From NCBI GenBank assembly GCA_963811825.1, contig CAWESS010000029.1, positions 217,406-281,405 of the forward strand: a stretch of 64,000 nt of DNA, given 5' to 3'. Origin of the DNA: Fodinibacter sp963811825. Lineage in GTDB: Bacteria; Actinomycetota; Actinomycetes; Actinomycetales; Dermatophilaceae. The position numbers and the translations under genes were made by a program. This document shows, piece by piece, positions 39,739-49,902 of this stretch; position 1 is the stretch's first letter; the number at the start of each line of letters is the position of its first letter. The notes under the pieces are model-generated. The model did no database searches. It was not told the origin of the DNA and saw only the letters and a program-made list of their open reading frames with translations.

Positions 39739-40737
39739 GTGGACCTCGACGCCTACCTGATGGTGCACCAGCCCCAGTGGGTGCGCCTCGAGGAGCTCTC
39801 CGGGCGGCGTCGGCTCACGGGGGCCGAGGCCGACGAGCTGCTCGACCTCTACCAGCGCGTGTCGACCCACCTGTCGGTGGTGCGCTCGGCCAGCCCGGAC
39901 CCGTCGGTGGTCACCTACCTGTCGTCGGTGCTGGCTCGGGCGCGGGTCGCCTCGGCCGGTGCCCGCACCTCGACGTGGTCGGACCTGCTGGCGTTCTTCA
40001 CCCACACCTTCCCCGCGGCGCTCTACCGCACGCGGTGGTGGTGGATCACGACGACGCTGGCGAGCGTCGCCCTGGCCGCATTCGTGGCCTGGTGGGCGAT
40101 CGACAACCCCGCGGTGTGGACCAACCAGCTGACTCCGGCCGAGATCGAGGCCTATGTCGGCACCGACTTCGAGAACTACTACTCCGAGTACCCGCAGGCC
40201 GAGTTCGGCACCCTCGTGTGGTTCAACAACGCCCGCGTGGCAGCGCTGTGCATCGCCCTCGGCGTGCTCGGGCTGCCGGTGCTCTGGATCCTCGGCTCGA
40301 ACGTCGTTGCGGTCGGGGTCGCGGCGGCACTGATGATCAGCAACGACCGCGGAGCGCTGTTCTTCGGCCTGATCCTCCCGCACGGGCTGCTCGAGCTGAC
40401 GGCCGTCTTCGTCGCCGCCGGCATCGGGCTCCGGCTGTTCTGGTCGTGGGTGGAGCCCGGGCCGATGGGGCGCCTGGAGTCGTTCGCCAAGGAGGGCCGC
40501 ACCGCCATCGCGATCTCCCTCGGCCTGGTCGCCGTGCTCTTCGTCAGCGGGGCGATCGAGGGTTTCGTCACGCCGTCGGGGTTGCCGACGTGGGCGCGCA
40601 TCCTCATCGGGGTCGTCGCCGAGGCCCTGTTCTTCGCGTACGTCTTCGTCGTCGGGCGCTCGGCGGCCGCGCAGGGCGTCACGGGCGACGTCATGGCCCG
40701 GGATGCCGGGGACGTCGCCCCCGTGACCGCCGCCTGA
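39739..40737 (+). CDS. Stage II sporulation protein M-like (SpoIIM) membrane protein
   Basis: A 332-residue protein, GTG start 39739. A soluble N-terminal region (DAYLMVHQPQWVRLEELSGR, RLTGAEADELLDLYQRVSTH) precedes five or six hydrophobic segments with FFGLILPHGLLELTAVFVAA, the SpoIIM (DUF95) hallmark. In Bacillus SpoIIM helps septal peptidoglycan remodelling; non-sporulating actinobacteria have it in this cluster with unknown role. Converges on the DUF58 gene. Confidence 0.88.
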   Translation: MDLDAYLMVHQPQWVRLEELSGRRRLTGAEADELLDLYQRVSTHLSVVRSASPDPSVVTYLSSVLARARVASAGARTSTWSDLLAFFTHTFPAALYRTRWWWITTTLASVALAAFVAWWAIDNPAVWTNQLTPAEIEAYVGTDFENYYSEYPQAEFGTLVWFNNARVAALCIALGVLGLPVLWILGSNVVAVGVAAALMISNDRGALFFGLILPHGLLELTAVFVAAGIGLRLFWSWVEPGPMGRLESFAKEGRTAIAISLGLVAVLFVSGAIEGFVTPSGLPTWARILIGVVAEALFFAYVFVVGRSAAAQGVTGDVMARDAGDVAPVTAA

Positions 40738-40770
40738 CCGGCATCCATGGCATCCGGGTCGGGAGGAGGG

Positions 40771-42062
40771 TCAGAGCAGGCCCTGGCGCTTGAGCATCAG
40801 GTAGTGGTCGGCGAGGCGGACCGGGAGGTCGTCGGGTGCTGCGTCGAGGACGTCGACCCCCAGCTGCTCCAGCGCGGATGCCGTGCGGCGGCGCAGTGCC
40901 ACCGTGCGTTCCGCGGCGGCCGCGTCGTAGACCTCGGACGTCGAGGTCCTCGCTCCGGTCATCGCCGCGAGCGCCGGGTCGCTGACCGAGGCGACGACGA
41001 CCCGGTGGTGGGCCGCGAGGGCCGGCAGGACGGGCAGCAGCCCTTCCTCGATCGCCGACGACTCGAGCGAGGTGATGAGCACGACGAGGGCCCGGTGGGT
41101 GCCGAGGCGAACGACCTCGGTGGCCAGGGCTCGCCAGTCGGCCTCGACGAGGCGCGACTCCACGGGGGCGAGCGTGCTGATCGTGTCGTGGAGCAGTTGC
41201 GCCCGGTCGGTGCCGCTGATGCGCGCGTGGACCACGCGGTCGCCCGCGATGACCTGCACCCGGTCGCGCGCGTGCCCGGCCAGCGCGGTGAGCAGCAGCG
41301 CGGCATCCATCGCGGCGTCGAGTCGAGGGGCGTCGCCGATGCGGCCGGCGCTCGTGCGAGAGGTGTCGAGCACGATGACGACCCGCCGGTGCTGCTCGGG
41401 CTGCCAGGTGCGCACGACGAGGTGCTGGCGCCGGGCGGTCGCGCGCCAGTCGATGGAGCGCACGTCGTCACCCTCGACGTACTCGCGCAGGCTGTCGAAC
41501 TCGGTGCCCTGCCCGCGGGTGCGCACCGCCGCGCGCCCGTCGAGCTGGCGGAGCACCGCCAGGCGGCTCGGCAGGTGCCGCCGCGAGGGGAACGCGTGCA
41601 GCGCCCGGAACGACCCCGGCACCGGGAGCGAGCGCTGGCGGGCTGCGAGCCGCAGCGGCCCGAGGACGCGCACGGTGACCCGGTCGGCTCGACGGTCACC
41701 GCGACGGGTCGGGGTGAAGTGCGTGGTGAGGCGCACGCGTTCGTGCGGCGGCACGGCGAGGTCGTGCACGGCATCCTGCGCTCCGGCGGAGGGCGGCCAG
41801 GCGTCGCGCAGCAGGCCGCGCACCCCGCGGCCGGTGGTGTTGGTGACCCACAGGCTGCTCGTCGTGCTCTCGCCGAGCCGCACCTGGGTGGGCCCGCTGC
41901 GCACGATGCTGAGCGCGCTCGGGCGGCTCGCGAGGAGAACGTCGAGCGCGACGAGCAGGACGACGGCGAGCAGCCACCACCGCACCGTCGCCCCACTCGG
42001 CCACACGGCGACCGGTGCCAGCCCCAGCAGGACCAGCACGACGGTGCGCCAGGTGATCGCCA

Positions 42063-42063
<1 letters not shown>
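40771..42063 (-). CDS. DUF58 domain protein
   Basis: A 430-residue protein. Two N-terminal hydrophobic segments, then a beta-rich region, then the DUF58 core GTEFDSLREYVEGDDVRSID followed by WRATARRQHLVVRTW, and a vWA-like part with VVIVLDTSRTSAGRIG. DUF58 proteins partner MoxR ATPases in assembling or stabilising membrane complexes. Its start overlaps the MoxR stop by one base. Confidence 0.9.
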
Positions 42064-43054
<991 letters not shown>

Positions 43055-43058
<4 letters not shown>

Positions 43059-44292
43059 GGGTGGTGGGCCCTCTCCTCGAGGTCGGTGAGCTGCTGGGCG
43101 AGTCGGATCAGGGCCGCGTCGTCCGGTGGGGGCGGCCCGAACAGGATGTCAGCGACCTCGGCGGCGGGGCGACCGGTGGTGCGTGACACGGCGGGGACGA
43201 GGCCGGCCGGCCCGGCGGCCCTGGGCACGGCGAGGCGGCGGGCGAGCCGGTCGGCGGTGCCGGCCCGCAACACCGTGGCGGCGCGCCCCGGGTCACCGGC
43301 TCGGCGATAGAGCCGGCCGCGGCTCTCGGTGGTCTCGATCGCGCGCACCACGACGGGCAGGGGTTCGGGAACGAGGCGGCCGAGGCGACGGCCCCGGGCC
43401 AGGGCCAGGGCGATGACGGTCACGCTGAGGAGCACCACCACGGGCGTCGTCCACACGGGCCAGACGGCGCTGCCGCCGAGGTCGCCGTCGTCGAGATCGG
43501 TCAGCCCCGACTGGTACCAGACGAGGCGGGGGGTCGACCCGAGCGCACGGACCGCGGTGCCGGCGTGGCTGTCCTCGGCGATGAGTTCGTTGCTCCAGCC
43601 GGGGCCGAAGCCGACGAGCAGCGTCTCCGGCGTCGATGGCGTGGCCGCCACCTCGACGAGGGCGGACCCGAACTCCCCTCCGGGGGCCGGTTCGCCGGTC
43701 TCGCTGTCGGGCGCCGGGAGGGTGAAGCAGGTGCTCACGCCCTCGGCGCCGTCGTCGACGAGGTAGCGGGTGTCGACGGCCCACACGACGTCGCTGTCGC
43801 GGGCGACGCTCGACGAGCACCGCGCGACGAGGTCGACGTCGAAGCCGGGGAAGGCCGTGACCGGCAGCCCGAGGGTTTCGAGCTGTTCACTGTCCACCCC
43901 CACGAGGACGAGCCGACCGGCCGTGCTCGTCGCATCGGCGAGCCGCCCGGTGGCTCCCCGCCCGAGGTAGGTGGGGTCGCCCACCACCACGGTCGTGTCG
44001 GCGTCGGGCCGGCTGGCTTCGAGGGCACCGATCGAGCGCACGACCTCGACCTCGACGCCCTGTTGGCGCAGCACCTCGACCAGGGCCATCGCGCCGCTCG
44101 ACCCCGGACTCTCCGGGTCGAGCGGGTCGGTCGGGCGCTGCGCGGTGAGGGCGAGCAGGACGAGCAAGGGTCAGCCCCAGCCCGACCACGACTGCGTACG
44201 CCGCCGCACCCCGTGGCCGACGTCGTCGCCCCGGGGCGGTGCTCGCGGGTGGTCGCGGTGGTCGACGCGCGGACGTCGGTGGTTGCGGTCAC
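43055..44292 (-). CDS. DUF4350 membrane protein (frameshifted near the N-terminus)
   Basis: The conserved part (GSSGAMALVEVLRQQGVEVEV, VVGDPTYLGRGATGRL, WPVWTTPVVVLLSVTVIALA, then a cytosolic helical tail) reads to 43055. GTG 44292 overlaps the DUF4129 stop, as expected for the operon, but about 40 N-terminal residues (VTATTDVRAS...) are in another frame; at least one base error lies between 44165 and 44225, next to the first membrane segment LLVLLALTAQRP. Repaired length is about 410. Two membrane helices bracket an extracytoplasmic domain. Function unknown, linked to MoxR. Confidence 0.8.
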
Positions 44293-44928
44293 CGGGGCGC
44301 TCCCGGCACCGCGGGCAGGTCGGGGAGCACCGGGCGGGTCGCGGCCAGGGTCGACGTCGAGGGCGGCGACCTCCTGGGCGGCCTCCGGGGCGGCCGCGCG
44401 CCGACCGTAGAGCACCGCGTCGAACGTGTCGGCAGCGGCGGCGAGTCGAGCCGCGGATGCCGGGAAGACCGGTCCCAGCGCGACCGACACCTCGTGGGCG
44501 GTGCGGCCCGGCAGGTCGTCGAGCAGCGTCCGCTCGATGGCCGAGCGGGTGATCGCGCGGTAGGACTCCACGACGGCCGTGTCGTGGTCGCCGGCTGCCA
44601 GTGCGCGCCCCGCCGCCGCGCGGTGTTCGGCAGCCGACCGGGCGGGTCCGTCGAGCACGCCGTCCGGCCTGCTGCCGGTCATCCGCCGCTCGGCCTGCAC
44701 GGACCGCGCCACGACCAGGGCGAGCACGGCCAGGGCCACGACGACGGCGAGGACGATCATCCAGGCGGGCAGCGAGCCGGACCCGGTCCGTGACAGCAGC
44801 TCGTTGATCCAGTCGATCAGCCGCTCGAGCGGGCCGCGGTCGTCGCGGTAGATGCCCTTGCTCAGCTCGTCCTCGAGCCAGTCCCGAGCCTCGGGGGAGG
44901 TGGGGTCGAGCGGGGGATCGAGTCGCAC
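44289..44928 (-). CDS. DUF4129 membrane protein (frameshifted near the C-terminus)
   Basis: GTG 44928 opens RLDPPLDPTSPEARDWLEDE, then one hydrophobic segment (AWMIVLAVVVALAVLALVVA) and a soluble helical part ending ADTFDAVLYGRRAAAPEAAQ, the DUF4129 pattern. As written the frame runs on to 43735. Dropping one C at about 44353 gives the ending LAATRPVLPDLPAVPGAPR and a stop at 44289 that overlaps the DUF4350 GTG. About 213 residues. It follows the preceding gene by four bases. Confidence 0.82.
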
Positions 44929-44932
44929 CGGC

Positions 44933-46042
44933 TCAGCGGTCCCGGACCGCGCTCGGCCACGGGGCCGGTCCGCCGTGCTGGGCGGTGTGGATGAGCTGGA
45001 CGTCCAGGCCCTCGCGACGGATGCGCTGGTCGACGGTCAGCAGGGCGTCGACGCCCGCCGAGAAGGGGGTCGTGATGACGGCGCTCACGAGGCCGGACAC
45101 GCCACCGAGGATGGCCTGCCACATGAAGATCTGTTCCTCACCGCCGAGCGCGAGGATGCCGATGACCCCGAAGATGGCGATCGGGAGCACGATCACCTGG
45201 GCGACGGTGCCGACGATGATCGACGTGAGGATCCGGATGCCGAGGATCCGCCAGAAGGGCGTGCCCGAGGTCAGCCGCCACGACCGGGCGAACGCGTCGA
45301 AGGCCCCACGTCCCTCGAGGACGATGACGGAGGTGACGAAGGCCGTGCGGGTCCACAGGAACAGGTAGGTGACGACCAGGGCCAGGACGGCGAGGAAGAT
45401 CAGGATGCCGGTGAGGGGCGTGAACCCTTGGCTGACCGCCAGCACGATCGGCCCACCGAGGATCGCGGCCGTCACCGCGAGGGCACCGATGAGGGTGAGC
45501 AGGACGGCCCCGGACAGCGCCGGGAGACGGTGCTTGGTGCCGTCCCACGTCTCGCCGATCCCGACCTTGCGCCCCAGCACCGCCTGCCCGATGACGTAGG
45601 CGAGGAACCCCGTCAGGGCGATGGAGGCCAGCAGCGACCCGATCGTGGGGAGGTAGCTGCCGATCACCCCGTAGGCGCCGAACTCCTCGCTCTCGAAGTC
45701 CAGCGTCTCCTGGTTCGCGACCCAGGCGCCGAGCGCGGTGAACGGGATGAGGCAGACGAGTGAGGTGAGCAGCGCCAGACCCATGGTGGCGGCGACGTTG
45801 CCGCGCACCGCCTTGGTCACGGCCCCGTAGATGTCACCGAGCCCGAGCGGGCGCAGCGGGATGATGCCGGGCCGGAACTCCAGGCCGGCGTATGCCGGGG
45901 GGCGGGGTCCCGGAGCCGGCTGCGGCGCCGGGTATCCGGGCGGTGGTGCGGTGTACCCGGGGGGTGGTGCGGCGTACGAGGGGGGTGGCACGGCATCCGG
46001 GGGTGGTGCCGACCCCGGAGCCACCCATGGGTTCTCCGTCAT
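44933..46042 (-). CDS. Proline-rich membrane protein with glycerophosphodiester-phosphodiesterase-type membrane domain
   Basis: A 369-residue protein. The first 50 residues are a Pro/Gly/Tyr repeat region (PPPGYTAPPPGYPAPQPAPG). About six long hydrophobic segments follow, with EFRPGIIPLRPLGLGDIYGA before the first, typical of the GDPDase membrane-domain/DUF7847-like actinobacterial proteins; no catalytic phosphodiesterase domain is present. WRLTSGTPFWRILGIRIL is a conserved loop. First gene of the DUF4129-DUF4350-MoxR-DUF58 operon. Role unknown, perhaps a membrane scaffold. Confidence 0.82.
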   Translation of the reverse strand: MTENPWVAPGSAPPPDAVPPPSYAAPPPGYTAPPPGYPAPQPAPGPRPPAYAGLEFRPGIIPLRPLGLGDIYGAVTKAVRGNVAATMGLALLTSLVCLIPFTALGAWVANQETLDFESEEFGAYGVIGSYLPTIGSLLASIALTGFLAYVIGQAVLGRKVGIGETWDGTKHRLPALSGAVLLTLIGALAVTAAILGGPIVLAVSQGFTPLTGILIFLAVLALVVTYLFLWTRTAFVTSVIVLEGRGAFDAFARSWRLTSGTPFWRILGIRILTSIIVGTVAQVIVLPIAIFGVIGILALGGEEQIFMWQAILGGVSGLVSAVITTPFSAGVDALLTVDQRIRREGLDVQLIHTAQHGGPAPWPSAVRDR

Positions 46043-46149
46043 CGTGCGTCCCCTCCGTCGCCCACTGCACCACCCTAAACGACACCTCTGTGCCCTGCCT
46101 TCGCGCATTCTCTTCCGCGGCCGGTGCCGCTGGTGGCAGGCTCGGGCGC

Positions 46150-46959
46150 ATGTTCCCGACGCTGGGAGACCTGCTCGGCTTCCCGCTCGCCGTGCCCACG
46201 CACGGGGTGTTCGTCGCGCTCGGGATCCTCGCCGCCGGGGTCGTGTTCGTCGTCGAGGCCAGGCGGCGGGGACACACCGACGAGCGCCTCGTCTGGGTCG
46301 TCGCGGGGGCGCTGATCGGCGGGGCCGTCATGATGCGGATGGGCACCTGGCTGCAGCACGTGCAGCTGCGTGAGAACGCCGGTCTCACCGAGCAGTGGCT
46401 CCACGGCAACCGCTCGATCCTCGGCGGCCTCGTCGGCGCCTGGCTCGGCGTGCACGTCGCCAAGCGGATCGTCGGCTACCCGCTGCGCACCGGCGACCTG
46501 TTCGCCCCCGCGGTCGCCCTGGGGATGGCGGTCGGCCGCGTGGGCTGCCTGCTCACGGAGGTGCCCGGCACGCCGACGGGTGCGGCGTACGGCATCCGTC
46601 TGGATGCCGTGGCCGCCGAGCGCCTCGGCGTCGCCTCGGGCGTGCCGCTCCACCCGTCGTTCGTCTACGAGATCGCCTTCCACCTCGCCGCGTTCGTCGC
46701 GCTCTGGGTGTGGTTGCGGCACCGGCCGTTCGCGCCGGGCACGACGTTCGTGCTCTACGTCGCGGCCTACGGGGTGTTCCGCTTCCTCGTCGAGTTCGTG
46801 CGCGGCAACGAGGTGGTGTGGCAGGGCCTCACCCGGCCGCAGCTCTTCCTCGCCGTGACCGTGCCGATCGTGCTGCTGCGCGCGGTCGTGCTGTGGCGAC
46901 GGGGTGCCGTCGAGCCCCCGGCGCTCCCGACCCCTCGACCCCAGGAGGTCTCGGCATGA
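46150..46959 (+). CDS. Divergent Lgt-like (prolipoprotein diacylglyceryl transferase family) membrane protein
   Basis: A 269-residue seven-helix protein with the Lgt fold: early PTHGVFVALGILAAG, GALIGGAVMMRMG, ILGGLVGAWLGVHVAKR, MAVGRVGCLL and late YGVFRFLVEFVRGNE. The Arg of GRxG and the late Arg/Glu pair are kept. The catalytic His of the Lgt HGG motif is replaced (RSILGGLVGAW) and the essential Asn after GRxG is Cys (GRVGCLL). It is therefore unlikely to be the cell's housekeeping Lgt. It is coupled (ATGA) to a Tes-like radical SAM gene, so it may transfer or position a diacylglyceryl lipid for that enzyme. ATG 46150 is chosen as the first start before the first helix. Confidence 0.8.
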   Translation: MFPTLGDLLGFPLAVPTHGVFVALGILAAGVVFVVEARRRGHTDERLVWVVAGALIGGAVMMRMGTWLQHVQLRENAGLTEQWLHGNRSILGGLVGAWLGVHVAKRIVGYPLRTGDLFAPAVALGMAVGRVGCLLTEVPGTPTGAAYGIRLDAVAAERLGVASGVPLHPSFVYEIAFHLAAFVALWVWLRHRPFAPGTTFVLYVAAYGVFRFLVEFVRGNEVVWQGLTRPQLFLAVTVPIVLLRAVVLWRRGAVEPPALPTPRPQEVSA

Positions 46960-48533
46960 GTGGGATGCCGTTGCGCGGCGACCGCGTGCACCGGTACGTC
47001 GTCGCGTTCTGCCCGACGTGCCACGAGCAGGCGCCCGATCGGCCGCTCGAGGACGTCCGGCGGCTGTCGGGGTGGCTCGTCGTGCGCGACGACCGGGTGT
47101 GGCTCGAGCGGGGGTGTCCGGACCACGGGCTCGTGCGCACGCTGTACGACGAGTCACCGGAGATCCTGTCCTACCTGGAGGAGTGGACGGCCCCGACGAA
47201 GTCGCACGTGCCTGACGTGCGCGGCAACTTCCTGCCCGTGCCCGCGGCCTATGCGCAGGGGCTGCCCGAGATGCAGACCCAGCACACCTGCATCCTGCTC
47301 GAGGACATCATCGACCACTGCAACCTGCGCTGCCCCACGTGCTTCACCGAGTCCTCTCCGGCCCTGGGTGCGGTGGCGCCGTTGGAGCAGGTGCTCGCGT
47401 CCGTCGACACCCGGCTGTCGCGCGAGAACGGGCGCATCGACGTCGTCATGCTCTCGGGCGGCGAGCCCACGCTCTACCCGCAGCTGGGTGAGCTCCTCGA
47501 TGCTCTCGCGGCGCGGCCGATCGTGCGGATCCTGGTGAACACGAACGGCATCCGGCTGGCGACCGACGACGCGCTGCTCGCGCTGCTCGAGCGGCACCGG
47601 GAGCGGGTGGAGGTCTACCTCCAGTACGACGGCCTGTCCGCCGACGCCTCGCGCCACCACCGGGGTGCCGACCTGCGACGCCAGAAGGACCTCGCGGTCG
47701 AGCGGCTGTCTCGCGCCGGCATCTTCACGACCCTGACGATGACCGTCGCGCTCGGCGTCAACGACGACGAGATCGGGGCGGTGCTCAAGCGCGGGCTGGA
47801 CACCCCGTACGTCGGCGGCGTGACGATCCAGCCGGTGTTCGGGTCGGGGCGCTCGTCCGCGATCGACCCGCTCGACCGGCTGACCCACACGGGGGTGCTC
47901 GCCCGGCTGGAGGGGCAGACCGGTGGGCTGGTCACCTGGCGCGACCTCACGGCCCTGCCGTGCTCCCACCCGCACTGCTGCTCGGTGGGCTACCTGCTGC
48001 GCGACGACGGCGGCACCTGGCGCTCGCTGACCTCGCTCGTCGGGCACGACCGGCTCAAGGAGCTGCTCGAGCTGCAGCCCGACGTCGTCGCCAACCGGAT
48101 CGCCGACGACGCGCTGCCCGTGGCGATGCGGGCCGTCGTCAAGGACTCGCTGCTCGGGCTGCTGTCCGAGCAGTCCTCGCTCTCGCACCCCGACATCGGC
48201 CAGCTGTGGAAGGACGTCTGCGAGAGCTGCGACCTCGGCATCGGCACGCTCCGCACGCTGGCTGCCGGCGCCCTGCCGGGTCAGAGGAAGCGGCTGCGGC
48301 GGATGCTCGGGGAGCGCGTGCTGCGCGTGACCGTCAAGCCGTTCATGGACATGTCGACCATGGTCGAGGAGCGGCTGCTCCAGTGCTGTGTGCACGTCGC
48401 CACGGTGGGCGAGCTCACCGGGGCGCACCAGTGCGCCCCCTTCTGCGCGGTCCAGGCCTGGGCCCCGCTGTCCCGCACCCGGATCTCGACCGCCACCGGT
48501 GGCCGACCCACCCTGGAGGTGATGTCCCCGTGA
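46956..48533 (+). CDS. Radical SAM protein resembling tetraether/membrane-spanning lipid synthases (Tes-like)
   Basis: A 525-residue protein with an AGGAGG site before ATG 46956. An N-terminal rubredoxin-like metal knuckle (FCPTC near residue 19, RGCPDHG near 53) precedes the radical SAM cluster DHCNLRCPTCFTES (Cys 122, 126, 129), then LSGGEPTLYPQL, VNTNGIRLA and QYDGLSADASR. More Cys groups follow: LPCSHPHCCSVGY, CESCDLG and a terminal QCCVHVATVGELTGAHQC with CAPFC. This order (zinc knuckle, CxxxCxxC, Cys-rich tail) is that of archaeal Tes, which joins lipid tails by C-C bonds. Both flanking genes overlap it by four bases. Lipid substrate is inferred from the partners and family. Confidence 0.8.
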   Translation: MSGMPLRGDRVHRYVVAFCPTCHEQAPDRPLEDVRRLSGWLVVRDDRVWLERGCPDHGLVRTLYDESPEILSYLEEWTAPTKSHVPDVRGNFLPVPAAYAQGLPEMQTQHTCILLEDIIDHCNLRCPTCFTESSPALGAVAPLEQVLASVDTRLSRENGRIDVVMLSGGEPTLYPQLGELLDALAARPIVRILVNTNGIRLATDDALLALLERHRERVEVYLQYDGLSADASRHHRGADLRRQKDLAVERLSRAGIFTTLTMTVALGVNDDEIGAVLKRGLDTPYVGGVTIQPVFGSGRSSAIDPLDRLTHTGVLARLEGQTGGLVTWRDLTALPCSHPHCCSVGYLLRDDGGTWRSLTSLVGHDRLKELLELQPDVVANRIADDALPVAMRAVVKDSLLGLLSEQSSLSHPDIGQLWKDVCESCDLGIGTLRTLAAGALPGQRKRLRRMLGERVLRVTVKPFMDMSTMVEERLLQCCVHVATVGELTGAHQCAPFCAVQAWAPLSRTRISTATGGRPTLEVMSP

Positions 48534-48838
48534 CCGCTGCCGCACCACCGACACCGTCCGCCCCGTCCACGGACACCCCTGTCGTGCCGTACGACCCGCT
48601 GCGGCTGTGCATCTTCGCCACGGTCGCGCTGCTGGCGTGGGTCGCCGGGCCGTTCGCCGTGCTCTTCTTCGCAGGCTTGGGCTTCGCCGGGTACCTGCGG
48701 GCCCGGCGAGCGGGTCTCGAGCGCTCGAAGTGCGTGCTGCGCGACACCCGGCTGGTGCTCGCCTACCTGGGGGTCCTCGCTCTCGCCGGTGCCGTTGGCG
48801 CCACGCTCACCACCCTGGAGGTGCTCGGTGTCCGCTGA
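48530..48838 (+). CDS. Small membrane protein of the radical SAM operon
   Basis: A 102-residue protein, GTG 48530 overlapping the radical SAM stop (GTGA). After a Pro/Thr-rich start, two hydrophobic segments: LCIFATVALLAWVAGPFAVL with a following glycine-rich stretch, and LVLAYLGVLALAGAVGATLT, separated by a basic loop (RARRAGLERSKCVLRDTR). No known domain. It may anchor or assist the radical SAM enzyme at the membrane. Confidence 0.75.
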   Translation: MTAAAPPTPSAPSTDTPVVPYDPLRLCIFATVALLAWVAGPFAVLFFAGLGFAGYLRARRAGLERSKCVLRDTRLVLAYLGVLALAGAVGATLTTLEVLGVR

Positions 48839-49213
48839 CCTGCCACCCGTCGGTCCGCCCCCCGTCCCGGTCCGCCGCCTCCCTACGGACCCCCGCCCGG
48901 GGCCGTCAACCCCTACGGGAGCGGGCCGCCGTCCCGCTACCACTGGGCAGCCATCCTGGGCGGCCTCGTGCTCGGCTTCTTCGCCTGGGTGATCTTCAGC
49001 TTCGTCGTCATCCTCGGCACGTACTTCGGACAGGGGACCAACCCGACGGCGGACGCCATCGTCCCCTGGCTGTTCCTCGCGATCATCGTCGCGGCGATCG
49101 CCCTCATCGTCTGGCCGAGGTCACGGCCCATCGGCAAGGGGTTCGTCCTCGGCATCGCGATCGGTGTCATCGTCGCCGGCGGACTGTGCGTCCCCATCAT
49201 CTGGAGCGCCTGA
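48828..49213 (+). CDS. Small Pro/Gly/Tyr-rich membrane protein (frameshifted)
   Basis: GTG 48828 starts 11 bases before the previous stop. After about 15 residues the frame must change near 48872 (one base missing in a C run) to give YGPPPGAVNPYGSGPPSRYH and three hydrophobic segments (GLVLGFFAWVIFSFVVILG, VPWLFLAIIVAAIALIVW, GFVLGIAIGVIVAGGLCV). Repaired length about 128 residues. The Pro/Gly/Tyr opening resembles many actinobacterial small envelope proteins. No known function; last gene of the operon. Confidence 0.7.
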
Positions 49214-49233
49214 GGCGTCCTCGCGCCGCGCGG

Positions 49234-49869
49234 CTACCTGCTCGCGTCGAGCAGCTGGCGCTCCACCTCGGTGGCCCGGGCGGGGAGCGCGCCGAGGTCG
49301 GTCTGGCGGCGGACGATCTCCGGCTCGGCCCGCATCAGCGTCAGGCCCCGACGCACCAGCGTCATCGGTGGTTTGCGCCGCTCCTTGAGGTCACGGGCCA
49401 GCCGGCGCACGAAGGTCACCTCGGGGCGGTGGTGCACGCACCAGGCACTGTGCAGGATGCCGGCCGCGTCCAGCCGGGCGACGACCTCGGCGGCGAAGAT
49501 CCCCTCGGCGAGGACGAGGTCGTCCGCGGCGGCGGTCAGCTCGCGGTGCCCGACCGCCCGGCTCGTCGAGATGTCGTAGAGCGGGGTGTCGGTGCGGCCG
49601 GTGTCGACGAGCTCGAGCAGCGACGCGAGCGCCCGGTCGGCGTCCCAGCTGTCGGGGTGGTCCCAGTCGACGATGCCGAGCTCGACGCTGCGGGGAGCCG
49701 CGGGGTCGTCGAGGTCGCGGTAGAAGTCGTCGAGCCGGAAGATCGGCCAGCCGTGCGTCGCGTTGAGCCGCGACGCGAGGCGCGACTTGCCCGAGCCGCT
49801 CGGGCCGGCCAGCACGACGACCCGCTGACGGGACGAGGGCGGCGCGGAGTTCGTCTCGTCGTGGGCCAC
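49234..49869 (-). CDS. Uridine kinase-like P-loop ATPase
   Basis: A 211-residue protein with Walker A VLAGPSGSGKSRLASRLN, the acceptor-site LDDFYRDLDDPAAP and DHPDSWDADRA, and the LVLAEGIFAAEVVARL strand, all seen in uridine kinase/phosphoribulokinase-type enzymes. It would phosphorylate uridine or a related nucleoside, fitting the nearby salvage genes. ATG 49869; the ALDH-like gene ends 34 bases upstream. Confidence 0.82.
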   Translation of the reverse strand: MAHDETNSAPPSSRQRVVVLAGPSGSGKSRLASRLNATHGWPIFRLDDFYRDLDDPAAPRSVELGIVDWDHPDSWDADRALASLLELVDTGRTDTPLYDISTSRAVGHRELTAAADDLVLAEGIFAAEVVARLDAAGILHSAWCVHHRPEVTFVRRLARDLKERRKPPMTLVRRGLTLMRAEPEIVRRQTDLGALPARATEVERQLLDASR

Positions 49870-49902
49870 GGGCGAGCAGTCTACGACCCCAGCGGCCGAG
49901 GG

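Noticed and set aside
39739..40737. SpoIIM as evidence of sporulation
   Set aside because: SpoIIM-like proteins are common in non-sporulating actinobacteria in this RDD/DUF58/MoxR cluster.
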